Of a stretch of 32,640 bases of DNA, positions 13,920 to 22,926 are shown piece by piece. A model generated the notes under the pieces. That model searched no databases. It was not told the DNA's origin and was given only the letters and a program-made list of their open reading frames with translations. This DNA is from Bacteroidales bacterium UBA3743 (GTDB lineage: Bacteria; Bacteroidota; Bacteroidia; Bacteroidales; Paludibacteraceae): the NCBI GenBank assembly GCA_002371265.1, contig DFGT01000001.1, positions 1-32,640 on the forward strand. The letters are read 5' to 3'. Made by a program: the position numbers and the translations under genes. The stretch's first letter is position 1. Each line of letters begins with the position of its first letter.

Positions 13920-15869
13920 TTAATACTTATACGAGCCATTCAAAATCTGCTCACTGTAATCTGTAACAGTCTGATAATTTGCTGTATTTGGAACAGATGC
14001 AGGAGTTGGCAAGAAGAACTGAAGTTTATCATACTGAATCTGCTTCTCAGCACCCTGTTCTCCATAAGTCTCATTAATAGCATGAGCCTTAACGGAAAGG
14101 TCGTGAATCAAACACTGACGCTGGAAATCAGCTCTTTTCTGAGGAATTGCGATTTCTGATCCAAACTTCTCACCGTAAATAAATCCACGGTCCTGACTCT
14201 TAATGTAATAAACAGCAGCTTCTGGATTACGGTAGTACAAACGCTTGATATCCAACCAGCACTGGTTTTCAAGAGCAAACTCATGACGACGCTCTAGCAT
14301 CAAGTCGTAAGTTGGATAATAGATATCGCAACTTGCTGTGATTGTATGATCATTACCCTCAGGGTCTTGAACTGTAGCCTCAGCAACATTTCCATTTCCT
14401 GCAACGGAATCAGGCTCACAGAATGCAATCTTTTTAATTGCCTCCAAACCAGCACGTGTACGAACAACATTTACATCTTCAATACCTGCAGTAGAAGGAT
14501 TTTCAACATTACCATTAGTTTCAATACCCATCTTTGCCTCAGCTCTCAAAAGATATACATCTGCGACACGAAGCAAAGGCATTGTTAGATCAATTGACAT
14601 CTGGTTGTCAAGAGGTTTAACACCATAAACAAACTTACGACAATGGTTGAATACAGCTGAATTAGGCTCTGAACCAAAGTATTGATCTCTTTCACTTTGA
14701 GTCAAGCTCTTGTTAGGGTTCAAGAAGTAGTAGTACTTAGCACCATTATTCATGATGTAGAAGTGACCTCTACCTGCTGCTGCATCAGCTTTTGTCAAAG
14801 CATCCGTATAAGAATCATCCGCACCGAAATAGTAAGAAGTAGCCTTCAAACGGATATCATTCTTCTTATCGTATGAATCAAAAAGCATAGTTGTCAAACC
14901 TTTTTCTCCACCCCATGCATCAGGACCATTTGCCACGAATGTAGATCTTGCGAACTGCACCTGACGAGGGCTTCCTGCTCCATAAGGTCCCTGCTCAAAC
15001 AACAAAGCAAACAAGATTTCCTTACTGAAAGTACCAGGCTGGAACATTGCATCATATGCCTCATAGCCTTCCTCCATAAAATCACATAGTTTCAATGTGA
15101 TATCTGCCTGCTCAATAGCCATATTGTAATAGCCATTTGGATCTGGACAAACATAAGAACCCTTATCATCCAATTGTGTCTGGCAAGATGCCATAGTCAC
15201 ATAAAGCTTTGCAAGCATACCTGATGCAGAAGCCTTCCAAGCACGACATCCTGGCTGCTGTTTTTCAGGAAGTTTCTCGTAAGCCTCTTTCCAATCCTTC
15301 TCGATCAAAGTATACAAAGACTTTCTGTCTGCCTTTGTAACCTGTGAAGCCAAATCTCCTGATATTGTCTCAGCATTGTGAAGCACAATAGGAGAAGCTC
15401 CCCAATACTCAGCCAAGAAGAAGTATGCCATACCACGGTACATCAAAGCCTCACCGACACACTTATCAATTGCAGCCTTAGAAAGATTATTTTCCTGTGC
15501 TATTTTAGGCACCTCATTAATGATGTGGTTACATTTTGCAATCACAGCATACAATGAAGTATATGCGTTGCTGATATTAGCATTGTTATTACCGAATGAC
15601 ATGAAGTGGAATTCTCCCTCATCACCATAGTTGTGGTAAACGTTACCTGAGTAAACCTCACCTACACACCATGAGAACTTTTCTTCGTAACCGAACCATG
15701 TCATTGGTCCACGCACCTGCCTTGTGTAACCATCCAATCTCTCATCTGAATTCAAGTATTCGTTCAACAAATACGAATCCTGAGGGTCTCGTGTCAAGAA
15801 ATCTTCACACGAAGAAAAAAGCGACATCGCTCCAAATAAAAGAGCTGCTGATTTATAAATTGCTTTCAT
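13920..15869 (-). CDS. RagB/SusD-family nutrient-uptake outer-membrane lipoprotein
   Basis: This 649-residue SusD-like protein forms the lid of a SusCD transporter and binds the incoming ligand on the outer face of the cell. It has a signal peptide with lipobox FSSC (C21) followed by EDFLTRDPQDSY, the usual SusD mature start. It has the SusD helical (TPR-like) scaffold, including YRGMAYFFLAEYWGASPIV, and the C-terminal region with LLRVADVYLLRAEA, MLERRHEFALENQCWLDIKR and a terminal ILNGSYKY. The gene starts 21 bases after the SusC stop, clearly one operon. Length is somewhat above the typical 500-600 residues. Confidence 0.95.
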   Translation of the reverse strand: MKAIYKSAALLFGAMSLFSSCEDFLTRDPQDSYLLNEYLNSDERLDGYTRQVRGPMTWFGYEEKFSWCVGEVYSGNVYHNYGDEGEFHFMSFGNNNANISNAYTSLYAVIAKCNHIINEVPKIAQENNLSKAAIDKCVGEALMYRGMAYFFLAEYWGASPIVLHNAETISGDLASQVTKADRKSLYTLIEKDWKEAYEKLPEKQQPGCRAWKASASGMLAKLYVTMASCQTQLDDKGSYVCPDPNGYYNMAIEQADITLKLCDFMEEGYEAYDAMFQPGTFSKEILFALLFEQGPYGAGSPRQVQFARSTFVANGPDAWGGEKGLTTMLFDSYDKKNDIRLKATSYYFGADDSYTDALTKADAAAGRGHFYIMNNGAKYYYFLNPNKSLTQSERDQYFGSEPNSAVFNHCRKFVYGVKPLDNQMSIDLTMPLLRVADVYLLRAEAKMGIETNGNVENPSTAGIEDVNVVRTRAGLEAIKKIAFCEPDSVAGNGNVAEATVQDPEGNDHTITASCDIYYPTYDLMLERRHEFALENQCWLDIKRLYYRNPEAAVYYIKSQDRGFIYGEKFGSEIAIPQKRADFQRQCLIHDLSVKAHAINETYGEQGAEKQIQYDKLQFFLPTPASVPNTANYQTVTDYSEQILNGSYKY

Positions 15870-15890
15870 ATTAAATTTCTTGAAATAGAA

Positions 15891-18800
15891 TTAGAAACTA
15901 AATCCTAAGCCCAAAGTGTAAGTACGTGGACTTGGGTAACGCGCCTCATCAACACCCTGACGAGTTGCTCCACCTGGGTTCTCTGGATCATAACCTGAAT
16001 AACCTGTAATTGTACAAACATTAGAGCATGAAGCTGAAATACGAAGTCCATCGATATGCAACTTTCTGTTAGCCTCTGGACGGAATCTATATGTCAAAGC
16101 TACATTCTGAAGTCTCAAGAATGAACCGTCCTCAACATAACGATCTGATACTGACTTCTGTCCCTTATCTGTACCTGTTGGAGCCGGAATTGAAGAATCG
16201 TTAACAACAACCTTCTTGCCGTCAACTTCCTTAACAACTGCATAGTTCAATACATCTGCTGACTGGTTCCACCACTTAGCGTCACCTGCATTGTTCTCAA
16301 GCTTCATACGTACTAGGTTGTAAACATCGTTACCTACAGTTGCATTGAACTGTACTCCCAATGTCCACTGTCCTAGAGAGAATGAGTTTGCCCAACCTGC
16401 TGTGAATGCTGGATTTGGATCTCCAATCCAAGTCTCCTCGTCAGAAAGCATCATATCACCAACTCCAATGTTTCTTCCTGTACGCTCATTGTAAGCATTT
16501 GCCTCATCCTGATTCTGTGCAATACCAATATACTTGTATCCCCAGAACTTACCAGGAGCCTCATCAACAACTGTTCTGTTGATATTGTACTTTGTTGAGA
16601 ACAAAGCATACTGAGGATTGTTGTATATTGCCTCACATGAAGAACCTAGGTCAAGCACCTTTGAACGTACCAAAGAGAATGTCAAATCAGACTCCCAAGC
16701 GAACTTAAGTCTTTCATTGACGTCTCTTTCTACACGACGGCTCAACTGCAAATCCATACCCACATTCTGAATAGAACCTGCGTTTACATATGAAGGAGTA
16801 ATATACTTGTAATCGCTCTGTGCGATATAAGTTGGAAGTTCCTGCAACAAAAGCAAATCCTTGTTCTTCTTGTAGTAACCATCTATTGTGACATTCAACT
16901 TGCTCTTCTGGAATCCAAAATCAAGACCCATATTGATCATTGAGTTTGTTTCCCATTTCAAATTCTGGTTTGTATATGTACCAGGGCTATAAGTTCCTGA
17001 CTGTCCAATATTAGTAACTGTAGCTAAGTGAGCCTGAGCACAGTTTGCGTTACCTGTCTGTCCATAACCTGCACGAACCTTAAATGAAGAGAACACATCC
17101 TTGAACTTTCCTTTAGCCCACTCCTCTTCCTCAAGACGCCAAGCGAAACTAAATGAAGGGAAGAATCCCCACTTGTTGCCCGGTGCGAAGTTAGAAGATC
17201 CATCGAAACGTCCAGTAGCTGTTAGGATATACTTTCCTGCTATACTATAAACTCCACGACCGAAGAATGATGCCATTGATCCTTCTCCCTTGAAGTTAGA
17301 ACCAACTGTCTTACTTGATGTTGATGCAGTAGGCAATGGTATTGCTCCCTCTTCATATCCGTAGTATTTCATTACTAGACCCTCATAAGAATACTTGTTG
17401 AACTCGGTACCAAGCATCAAGTTCAAATTGTGCTTCTTATTGAAATCACGCAACCATGTAGCGTAAGATGAGAAACGGATTGAGTTGTTCTTGTAATCAC
17501 CAGTCGACAAGTTTGCCGCATCTGCCTCACGCTTAAACGCATCATTGATCTTGTAGTATGGCTTGAAGTAGGTTTCGTCTGCATTTGTGACATCGATACC
17601 AAACTCATTCTTCCAAGACAATCTGTTCTCTCCCATCTTTGTTTTCTCTCCCTTTGCAGCTGGATCGCCAGACTCCTCCTGAGCTTTCTTATCCAATGCC
17701 TTCTGATCAGCCTTCTTCTTATCAAACAAAGTGATGTCAATGAATGCTGTTCCCAAGACGTTGAACTCTGTTCTCTCTACTGGAGACATCTTAAGATCTG
17801 CGATTGGATTCATCTTCACACCATCATTTGTTGGTGGGCCGTAAGGCTTTCCATCAACAGTATATGGAGAATATGAAGGCAAAGAAAGCAACGACTGAAC
17901 AATAACTGACTCATCGATCTGATCATTGTTTCCAATTGAAGCCTCTGTTGCATCTGTTTTCTTGATATTATAGATTGTTGTCTTCTCCTGACGAGTAACA
18001 CCAACGTTCATACCAATTTTCATCCACTCCTTAGCCTGAGTCTCTACATTAACACGACCATTGATACGCTTGTAGTCAGAGCTTAGCATAACTCCATCCT
18101 GACCTGTGTAACCCATCGAAATGTTATATGTAGTCTTATCTGTACCTCCAGAAGCACTAACCTGATGACTATGTCCTAGTCCGTTACGGAACAACTCATC
18201 CTGCCAGTTTGTTCCCTCTCCTAATACAGATGGATTTATCAAAAGGGCGTCTGTTTCTGGATTGATATTATTACGATATCCATCAGATGTCACATATTCA
18301 GCATACTCCTTAAGATTCATCATGTCGTATCTCTTAGTGAACTGAGACATTGAGAAAGTTCCATCATATGAAATCTTAGCATCTCCACTCTTACCCTTAC
18401 GTGTTGTGATCATTACGACACCATTAGCAGCACGAGATCCGTAGATAGCTGTTGCAGAGGCATCCTTCAACACGTCCATCGAAACGATATCTGCAGGGTT
18501 GATTGAAGCCAATGGGTTAGTAGATGCTGAGTGAGATGCATCACCACCACCAATTGGCATACCATCCACAACGTACAAAGGCTCAGCAGAACCATTCAAC
18601 GTGGAAACTCCACGCACACGTACCGAAGTTGCCTGTCCTGGCTGACCTGATGAAGATGTTACGCTCACACCAGATACACGACCTGCCATCGCCTGGTCAA
18701 TGGAAGTTGCAACACTTTCCTTAAGTTTTGCCTCATTCAATGAAGACACAGATCCGGTAACGTCTGTCTTCTTCTGAACACCATAACCAGTAACAACCAA

Positions 18801-19097
18801 CTCTTCTAGCATCTCCTCTGACAATGTCACATTAAGAGTAGATCCTGTCTTTGCAGTGATCTTTCTTGTCTGTGTTTCATAACCAGAGTAAGAGAACTCT
18901 AGAATGGCACCTTCTGGCACCTCAATCTCGTAGTTACCGTCCATATCGGTGTTTGTACCGATTGTAGTACCTTTAATCACTACATTGGCGAACGGTAGAG
19001 GTTCTTTCGCATCTTTCACAACACCCTTGATGGTTCTATCGGCCATCACTGTAAGTGCTGAGGACATCATTGCGACAGATAATAAAACTTTCCTCAT
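15891..19097 (-). CDS. SusC/RagA-family TonB-linked outer-membrane transporter
   Basis: This 1068-residue TonB-dependent transporter moves a glycan, peptide or similar large ligand across the outer membrane with SusD as lid. It has a signal peptide (about 1-19), a carboxypeptidase-regulatory-like domain (22-98; KGVVKDAKEPLPFANVVIKG) and the family motif EELVVTGYGVQKK (98-110). The plug contains PLYVVDGMPI and AIYGSRAANGVVMITTRKG, and the long beta-barrel ends in the aromatic GLGFSF. No STN signalling domain is present, so it is not expected to signal directly to an anti-sigma factor. It is the first gene of a three-gene operon. The promoter region carries several inverted repeats, suggesting tight control. 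Confidence 0.96.
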   Translation of the reverse strand: MRKVLLSVAMMSSALTVMADRTIKGVVKDAKEPLPFANVVIKGTTIGTNTDMDGNYEIEVPEGAILEFSYSGYETQTRKITAKTGSTLNVTLSEEMLEELVVTGYGVQKKTDVTGSVSSLNEAKLKESVATSIDQAMAGRVSGVSVTSSSGQPGQATSVRVRGVSTLNGSAEPLYVVDGMPIGGGDASHSASTNPLASINPADIVSMDVLKDASATAIYGSRAANGVVMITTRKGKSGDAKISYDGTFSMSQFTKRYDMMNLKEYAEYVTSDGYRNNINPETDALLINPSVLGEGTNWQDELFRNGLGHSHQVSASGGTDKTTYNISMGYTGQDGVMLSSDYKRINGRVNVETQAKEWMKIGMNVGVTRQEKTTIYNIKKTDATEASIGNNDQIDESVIVQSLLSLPSYSPYTVDGKPYGPPTNDGVKMNPIADLKMSPVERTEFNVLGTAFIDITLFDKKKADQKALDKKAQEESGDPAAKGEKTKMGENRLSWKNEFGIDVTNADETYFKPYYKINDAFKREADAANLSTGDYKNNSIRFSSYATWLRDFNKKHNLNLMLGTEFNKYSYEGLVMKYYGYEEGAIPLPTASTSSKTVGSNFKGEGSMASFFGRGVYSIAGKYILTATGRFDGSSNFAPGNKWGFFPSFSFAWRLEEEEWAKGKFKDVFSSFKVRAGYGQTGNANCAQAHLATVTNIGQSGTYSPGTYTNQNLKWETNSMINMGLDFGFQKSKLNVTIDGYYKKNKDLLLLQELPTYIAQSDYKYITPSYVNAGSIQNVGMDLQLSRRVERDVNERLKFAWESDLTFSLVRSKVLDLGSSCEAIYNNPQYALFSTKYNINRTVVDEAPGKFWGYKYIGIAQNQDEANAYNERTGRNIGVGDMMLSDEETWIGDPNPAFTAGWANSFSLGQWTLGVQFNATVGNDVYNLVRMKLENNAGDAKWWNQSADVLNYAVVKEVDGKKVVVNDSSIPAPTGTDKGQKSVSDRYVEDGSFLRLQNVALTYRFRPEANRKLHIDGLRISASCSNVCTITGYSGYDPENPGGATRQGVDEARYPSPRTYTLGLGFSF

Positions 19098-19155
19098 CTT
19101 TACCTTTTGTTAATTATTATTAATTTTTATTTCACTTTCTATCTCTAAAATGCGA

Positions 19156-19163
19156 CAAATATA
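19156..19163 (-). promoter_or_regulatory. -7 promoter element of the SusC operon
   Basis: TATATTTG on the minus strand, 59 bases before the SusC start, leaves a leader of roughly 50 bases. A standard -33 TTTG is missing at the right distance, which may mean activator dependence. Confidence 0.5.
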
Positions 19164-19195
19164 TTCAATTACTAAGAAATGTGTAGCATATTAGG

Positions 19196-19238
19196 GCAAA
19201 AGAATTTTGCAAAAATGCTCTTTAACACATTTTTGCAA
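19196..19238 (-). promoter_or_regulatory. Operator-like cluster of inverted repeats upstream of susC-like gene
   Basis: Two overlapping inverted repeats share an arm: GCAAAA (19196-19201) with TTTTGC (19205-19210), and the perfect 11-bp TTGCAAAAATG (19207-19217) with CATTTTTGCAA (19228-19238), spacer 10. They lie 33-75 bases upstream of the -7 element, where activators usually bind. Confidence 0.5.
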
Positions 19239-19469
19239 TTAATGTTAACTTTTGTTGAATTGTTTCATGGGAATTAGTGTTTGTAATATACAATAGTGTT
19301 GTTGTCAGAAAGACTTACTTTGTCAACTCTACCGATTGACTTATTTCTGTCTTCAGAGTCCAAGTCTTTCCTACTTTCTTCAAATTAACGGACCAACTTA
19401 ATAAAACGCTTTTTATCCAGTCGGATGGCAATATATTTAGACACATCTGCATGTATCTGCCACAAAATT

Positions 19470-19513
19470 AAAAAAAAGAGTCAAGAATCCAAACGATTTC
19501 AGATTCTTGACTC
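19470..19513 (-). terminator. Rho-independent terminator of trpS
   Basis: A perfect 12-bp stem (19478-19489 with 19502-19513), 12-base loop and eight T on the minus strand lie directly after the trpS stop. Confidence 0.9.
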
Positions 19514-19528
19514 AATATTGTAACTAAA

Positions 19529-20620
19529 TCACTCGGCATTTCTATACTTAGCAGCCTGCTCTCTGATTAGTTCTGTATCGTCGAAATAATTTATTTTCAT
19601 CGCGCTGCGAACATCTGCCAGTGTTTGTGCAGCTGTTTCTCTCGCCTCATCCGATCCTTTCTTCAAGATCCTGTAAATTTCCTCGATATCCTTTTCTAGC
19701 TCTTTTCTTCTTGCTCTGATTGGATTCAACTCCTCCTGCAAAATTGAGTTGAGGAACATCTTCACCTTCATATCTCCCAAACCTCCTCTTGTATAGTGAT
19801 CTTTCAACTCCTGTAAGTTTGCATACTCTGGCAGGAATTCTGCAAAATGCTCGTCTCTGCTGAATGCATCAAGATATGTGAAGACGGCATTTCCTTCCAA
19901 TTTTCCCGGATCTGACACTTTCAAGTGTGTTGGATCTGTAAACATCGACTTCACCTTCTTCTGCACATCAGCCTCACTATCAGACAAATATATACAGTTG
20001 CCAAGAGACTTGCTCATCTTCGCCTTTCCGTCGGTTCCCGGCAAACGCAAACATGCCGCATTGTCTGGCAATAGAATGTTTGGCTCTACCAACGTCTCTC
20101 CATATATATGATTGAATCTGTTGACAATTTCACGAGTCTGTTCAATCATCGGAGCCTGATCCTCTCCGACCGGAACTGTCGTTGCCTTGAACGCTGTGAT
20201 ATCAGCGGCCTGCGAGATAGGATAGCAGAAGAAGCCGACGGGAATGTTAGCCTCGAAATTACGCATCTTAATCTCTGTCTTTACAGTCGGATTACGCTGT
20301 AAACGTGAGACTGTAACCAGATTCATATAATAAAATGCCAACTCACATAGCTCTGCCACCTGGCTCTGTATGAATATTGTCGACTTTGTGGGATCCAAAC
20401 CAACAGAAAGATAGTCTAACGCCACCTCTATGATATTCTGGCGCACCTTCTCTGGATTATCAGCATTGTCTGTCAAAGCCTGAGCGTCGGCAATCATGAT
20501 AAATATTTTGTCATACAATCCAGAATTCTGCAGCTCGACGCGTCTTTTCAAAGAACCTACATAATGACCGAGGTGCAATTTGCCAGTTGGTCTGTCTCCA
20601 GTTAATATTATTTTTTCCAT
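19529..20620 (-). CDS. trpS: Tryptophan--tRNA ligase
   Basis: This 363-residue class I aminoacyl-tRNA synthetase charges tRNA-Trp with tryptophan. The N-terminal TGDRPTGKLHLGHYVGSL contains the HIGH-type motif HLGH (16-19), and AKMSKSLGN (about 202-210) is the KMSKS loop. SQAADITAFKATTVPVGEDQ is typical of bacterial TrpS. Length is close to the family norm of about 330-360. It is the last gene of a minus-strand run (DUF4254, GT9, trpS; gaps of 3 and 35 bases) and ends in a strong terminator. No T-box or other leader is seen. Confidence 0.96.
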   Translation of the reverse strand: MEKIILTGDRPTGKLHLGHYVGSLKRRVELQNSGLYDKIFIMIADAQALTDNADNPEKVRQNIIEVALDYLSVGLDPTKSTIFIQSQVAELCELAFYYMNLVTVSRLQRNPTVKTEIKMRNFEANIPVGFFCYPISQAADITAFKATTVPVGEDQAPMIEQTREIVNRFNHIYGETLVEPNILLPDNAACLRLPGTDGKAKMSKSLGNCIYLSDSEADVQKKVKSMFTDPTHLKVSDPGKLEGNAVFTYLDAFSRDEHFAEFLPEYANLQELKDHYTRGGLGDMKVKMFLNSILQEELNPIRARRKELEKDIEEIYRILKKGSDEARETAAQTLADVRSAMKINYFDDTELIREQAAKYRNAE

Positions 20621-20655
20621 TATTATCTATGTTTTCGTTTTATGCAAACGATAAT

Positions 20656-21684
20656 TTAATCTTCTGTTTTATTAAGAATGTTCAAAACTTTCTTGCAAAC
20701 GGTTTCGGAATTTATCTGCGTCATACATCTATAATCCCCAAATCTGCACGGTTTATTGCCGTATGCCGAACATGGCTGGCAATCTAAGTTGGCGACAATT
20801 GCGTCTTCCGGATCCTGACCATAACCGTAGAATCCCATATATGGATGAGTTGCCCCCCATATCGAGACCACTTTCACACCACACAACGACGCCAAATGCA
20901 TATTCGCAGAATCCATCGTGAGCATGAGGTCCATCTTCTTCATCGCCACCATCTCTTCCTGCAACTTATATTTTCCAGCGAGAGAGATGACGTTGGGATA
21001 TTTCTCGACCCATGAGTTGAAAACGTCTTCCTCTTTTTTCCCACCACCAAAAAGATAAACACCAATATTGCGTTCCGACAATGTTTTAACGACCTGCTCC
21101 ATCTTATCCAATGGATAGATTTTCCCTTCATGCTGGGCGAACGGTGCTATTCCTATATTGGAGACGTGGGATGTGAGATTCAGACTCTCACTTAAATCTG
21201 TAGATGTATTGGGACAATAGCCTTCGTAGTTGAGGTCAAACTTATATCCAGCCTTTTCAAACGTTTCATGGTAACGCTTGACCATCTGTTTCAACTGAGA
21301 CTTGTTTTTCCCGTCTATCAACGCTTTTTTCTCTGCCCTGCCTTTGTCGACCACAGTCACCTTCACTCCCTTCAGACGCATAATCGTACGAAGTATCTTG
21401 CTTCGTAGCACATCGTGGAGATCAATCATTTGGTCGAACTTGCCATCGGCGGTAATCTCTTTACTCAGTTTCCACAATCCTCTGATTCCATTATGACGAC
21501 CAGCTTTGTCTACACCGACAAAACTAAGGTTCGAAATATTAGCGAACAAAGGCTGGAAACGTGGAGTGGAAAGCATTGTTATATTGATGTCTGGATAAGC
21601 CTTTGCGAACGAAGCCACAACTGGCACCGTCATCGCCACGTCGCCCATCGCCGACAATCTCATCAACAATACTCTCTTTGCCAT
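20656..21684 (-). CDS. Glycosyltransferase family 9 (ADP-heptose:LPS heptosyltransferase-like)
   Basis: This 342-residue GT9 protein (PF01075) has an N-terminal RVLLMRLSAMGDVAMTVPV segment with the Gly/Asp pair typical of heptosyltransferases. A second Rossmann-like half includes GVYLFGGGKKEEDVF, MLTMDSANMHLASLCGVKVVSIWGATHP and a Cys-rich patch LDCQPCSAYGNKPC. Family members add heptose from ADP-heptose to the LPS core on the cytoplasmic face of the inner membrane. It is separated from the DUF4254 gene upstream by 3 bases. The exact acceptor sugar is unknown. Confidence 0.88.
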   Translation of the reverse strand: MAKRVLLMRLSAMGDVAMTVPVVASFAKAYPDINITMLSTPRFQPLFANISNLSFVGVDKAGRHNGIRGLWKLSKEITADGKFDQMIDLHDVLRSKILRTIMRLKGVKVTVVDKGRAEKKALIDGKNKSQLKQMVKRYHETFEKAGYKFDLNYEGYCPNTSTDLSESLNLTSHVSNIGIAPFAQHEGKIYPLDKMEQVVKTLSERNIGVYLFGGGKKEEDVFNSWVEKYPNVISLAGKYKLQEEMVAMKKMDLMLTMDSANMHLASLCGVKVVSIWGATHPYMGFYGYGQDPEDAIVANLDCQPCSAYGNKPCRFGDYRCMTQINSETVCKKVLNILNKTED

Positions 21685-21687
21685 ATC

Positions 21688-22296
21688 TTATTTTCCAGAC
21701 GCGTAAAGCACTGGGTTTAGATTCGGATCGTTGTACATCTTCATCTGCTTGTAGACCTTCATGTAGCGATCTCCGTTCTCAATATCAGAAATCAACTGGT
21801 CGATAGCCGACGACAAATCTACTCTTTGCTCCAATAGGACATTAAGCTTCTTCTGACACGCGTCAATATGTGAAGCGTCTACATCCTTACGGTCTACCTC
21901 CACCTGCATGTGGTAGATCTTCAATGCCAAAATGGAAAGACGGTCGATAGCCCAAGCTGGCGACTCAGTGTTGATAACAGCAGTTGGCTTTACCTTCACT
22001 GATGAATATTTCTCCAAAAAATAGCTGTCTATTCTCTCAACAAGGTCTGTACGATCCTGATTAGACTTATCTATACGACGCTTAATCTTCAATGCCTCAA
22101 CCGGATCGATTTGTGGGTCACGGATGATGTCCTCCAAGTGCCACTGAACCGAATCAATCCAATTTTTTAAATATAACACCGATTCAATCGTACCTGCTTG
22201 ATACGGATTCTTCATCTGTGCATCGACGTCATCGCTCTTGTGATAGTCTGCGACAACCTGATCAAAAATCTTATTTGCGTCTGAACTAAAACTCAT
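21688..22296 (-). CDS. DUF4254 domain-containing protein
   Basis: This 202-residue, mostly helical soluble protein spans the DUF4254 family (PF14063), with visible family segments NPYQAGTIESVLYLKNWID, VQWHLEDIIRDPQIDP and KSNQDRTDLVERID. No signal peptide or membrane segment is seen. It sits 3 bases ahead of the GT9 gene and so is probably translated with it; this suggests an accessory role in LPS core or glycan assembly, though its activity is unknown. A -7 element (22322-22329) lies 26 bases upstream. Confidence 0.85.
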   Translation of the reverse strand: MSFSSDANKIFDQVVADYHKSDDVDAQMKNPYQAGTIESVLYLKNWIDSVQWHLEDIIRDPQIDPVEALKIKRRIDKSNQDRTDLVERIDSYFLEKYSSVKVKPTAVINTESPAWAIDRLSILALKIYHMQVEVDRKDVDASHIDACQKKLNVLLEQRVDLSSAIDQLISDIENGDRYMKVYKQMKMYNDPNLNPVLYASGK

Positions 22297-22321
22297 CGAC
22301 TTAAATTATTTAAAACTCCGT

Positions 22322-22329
22322 CAAAATTA
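22322..22329 (-). promoter_or_regulatory. -7 promoter element for the DUF4254-GT9-trpS operon
   Basis: TAATTTTG on the minus strand matches TAnnTTTG, 26 bases upstream of the DUF4254 start codon. No clear -33 element. Confidence 0.4.
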
Positions 22330-22361
22330 GTTTTTTTATTTCAAAAACCGATTCTTTATCG

Positions 22362-22925
22362 TTAGAAATTGAATGAAAACTCAAAACCTTTGTTTCTTCC
22401 CGTACCATCTTTATAAAAAGACAGCAATCCTACTCTGTATCCGACATTAGCAGAAATTCTGTTTGCGATTCGCATAGACGCCCCCGCAAACACAGAGCAC
22501 TGGATTGGTCGGACACCAAAATCATAATTGTTGTTGGATACTCTCATGATTCTTTCCGCATCCACACCTCCATAGGCTCCGACGCCGAATGTCCCATTGT
22601 TGACAAGGCTATAGTCTGCCCTTACCGGAACACGCAATGATTTATATTCCGCAGAATATCCGCCGTCGCAGCTGAAATGATCCCAGTTGTATACCAAACG
22701 TGGAGAGACTGCCAGTTTCTCATCCACATGGAATGTATATCCCGTACTCACCCAAAAGCCCTGCGACTCTCCATTGCCATCGGTGTCGTAGGAATAACCT
22801 CCTCCAGTGTTCGACAAAATATTGGCAATAATATCCGCGGCACTGGTTTTATTCTTTTGTGACTCTTGCGACATTGCCAAAGATGTCACCAAAGTAAATA
22901 AAGACAAAATAATAAATTTTCTCAT
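22362..22925 (-). CDS. Small outer-membrane beta-barrel protein
   Basis: This 187-residue exported protein has a signal peptide (MRKFIILSLFTLVTSLAMS, cleavage near residue 20). The mature part alternates polar and aromatic residues and ends in FEFSFNF, a typical outer-membrane beta-barrel closing strand with terminal Phe. It resembles eight-stranded porin-family/OmpA-barrel-like proteins of Bacteroidota. I chose the ATG at 22925; the longer frame uses a TTG at 22937. The start is 1 base past the YigZ stop, so the two genes are coupled. Function is unknown. Confidence 0.7.
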   Translation of the reverse strand: MRKFIILSLFTLVTSLAMSQESQKNKTSAADIIANILSNTGGGYSYDTDGNGESQGFWVSTGYTFHVDEKLAVSPRLVYNWDHFSCDGGYSAEYKSLRVPVRADYSLVNNGTFGVGAYGGVDAERIMRVSNNNYDFGVRPIQCSVFAGASMRIANRISANVGYRVGLLSFYKDGTGRNKGFEFSFNF

Positions 22926-22926
22926 A

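Larger units (their letters stand above)
19098..19528. other. 431-base intergenic region between trpS and the SusC operon
   Basis: No gene is supported. It contains the SusC promoter region and operator-like repeats (19156-19238) and the trpS terminator (19470-19513). Bases 19240-19465 show no clear signal. Confidence 0.7.
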
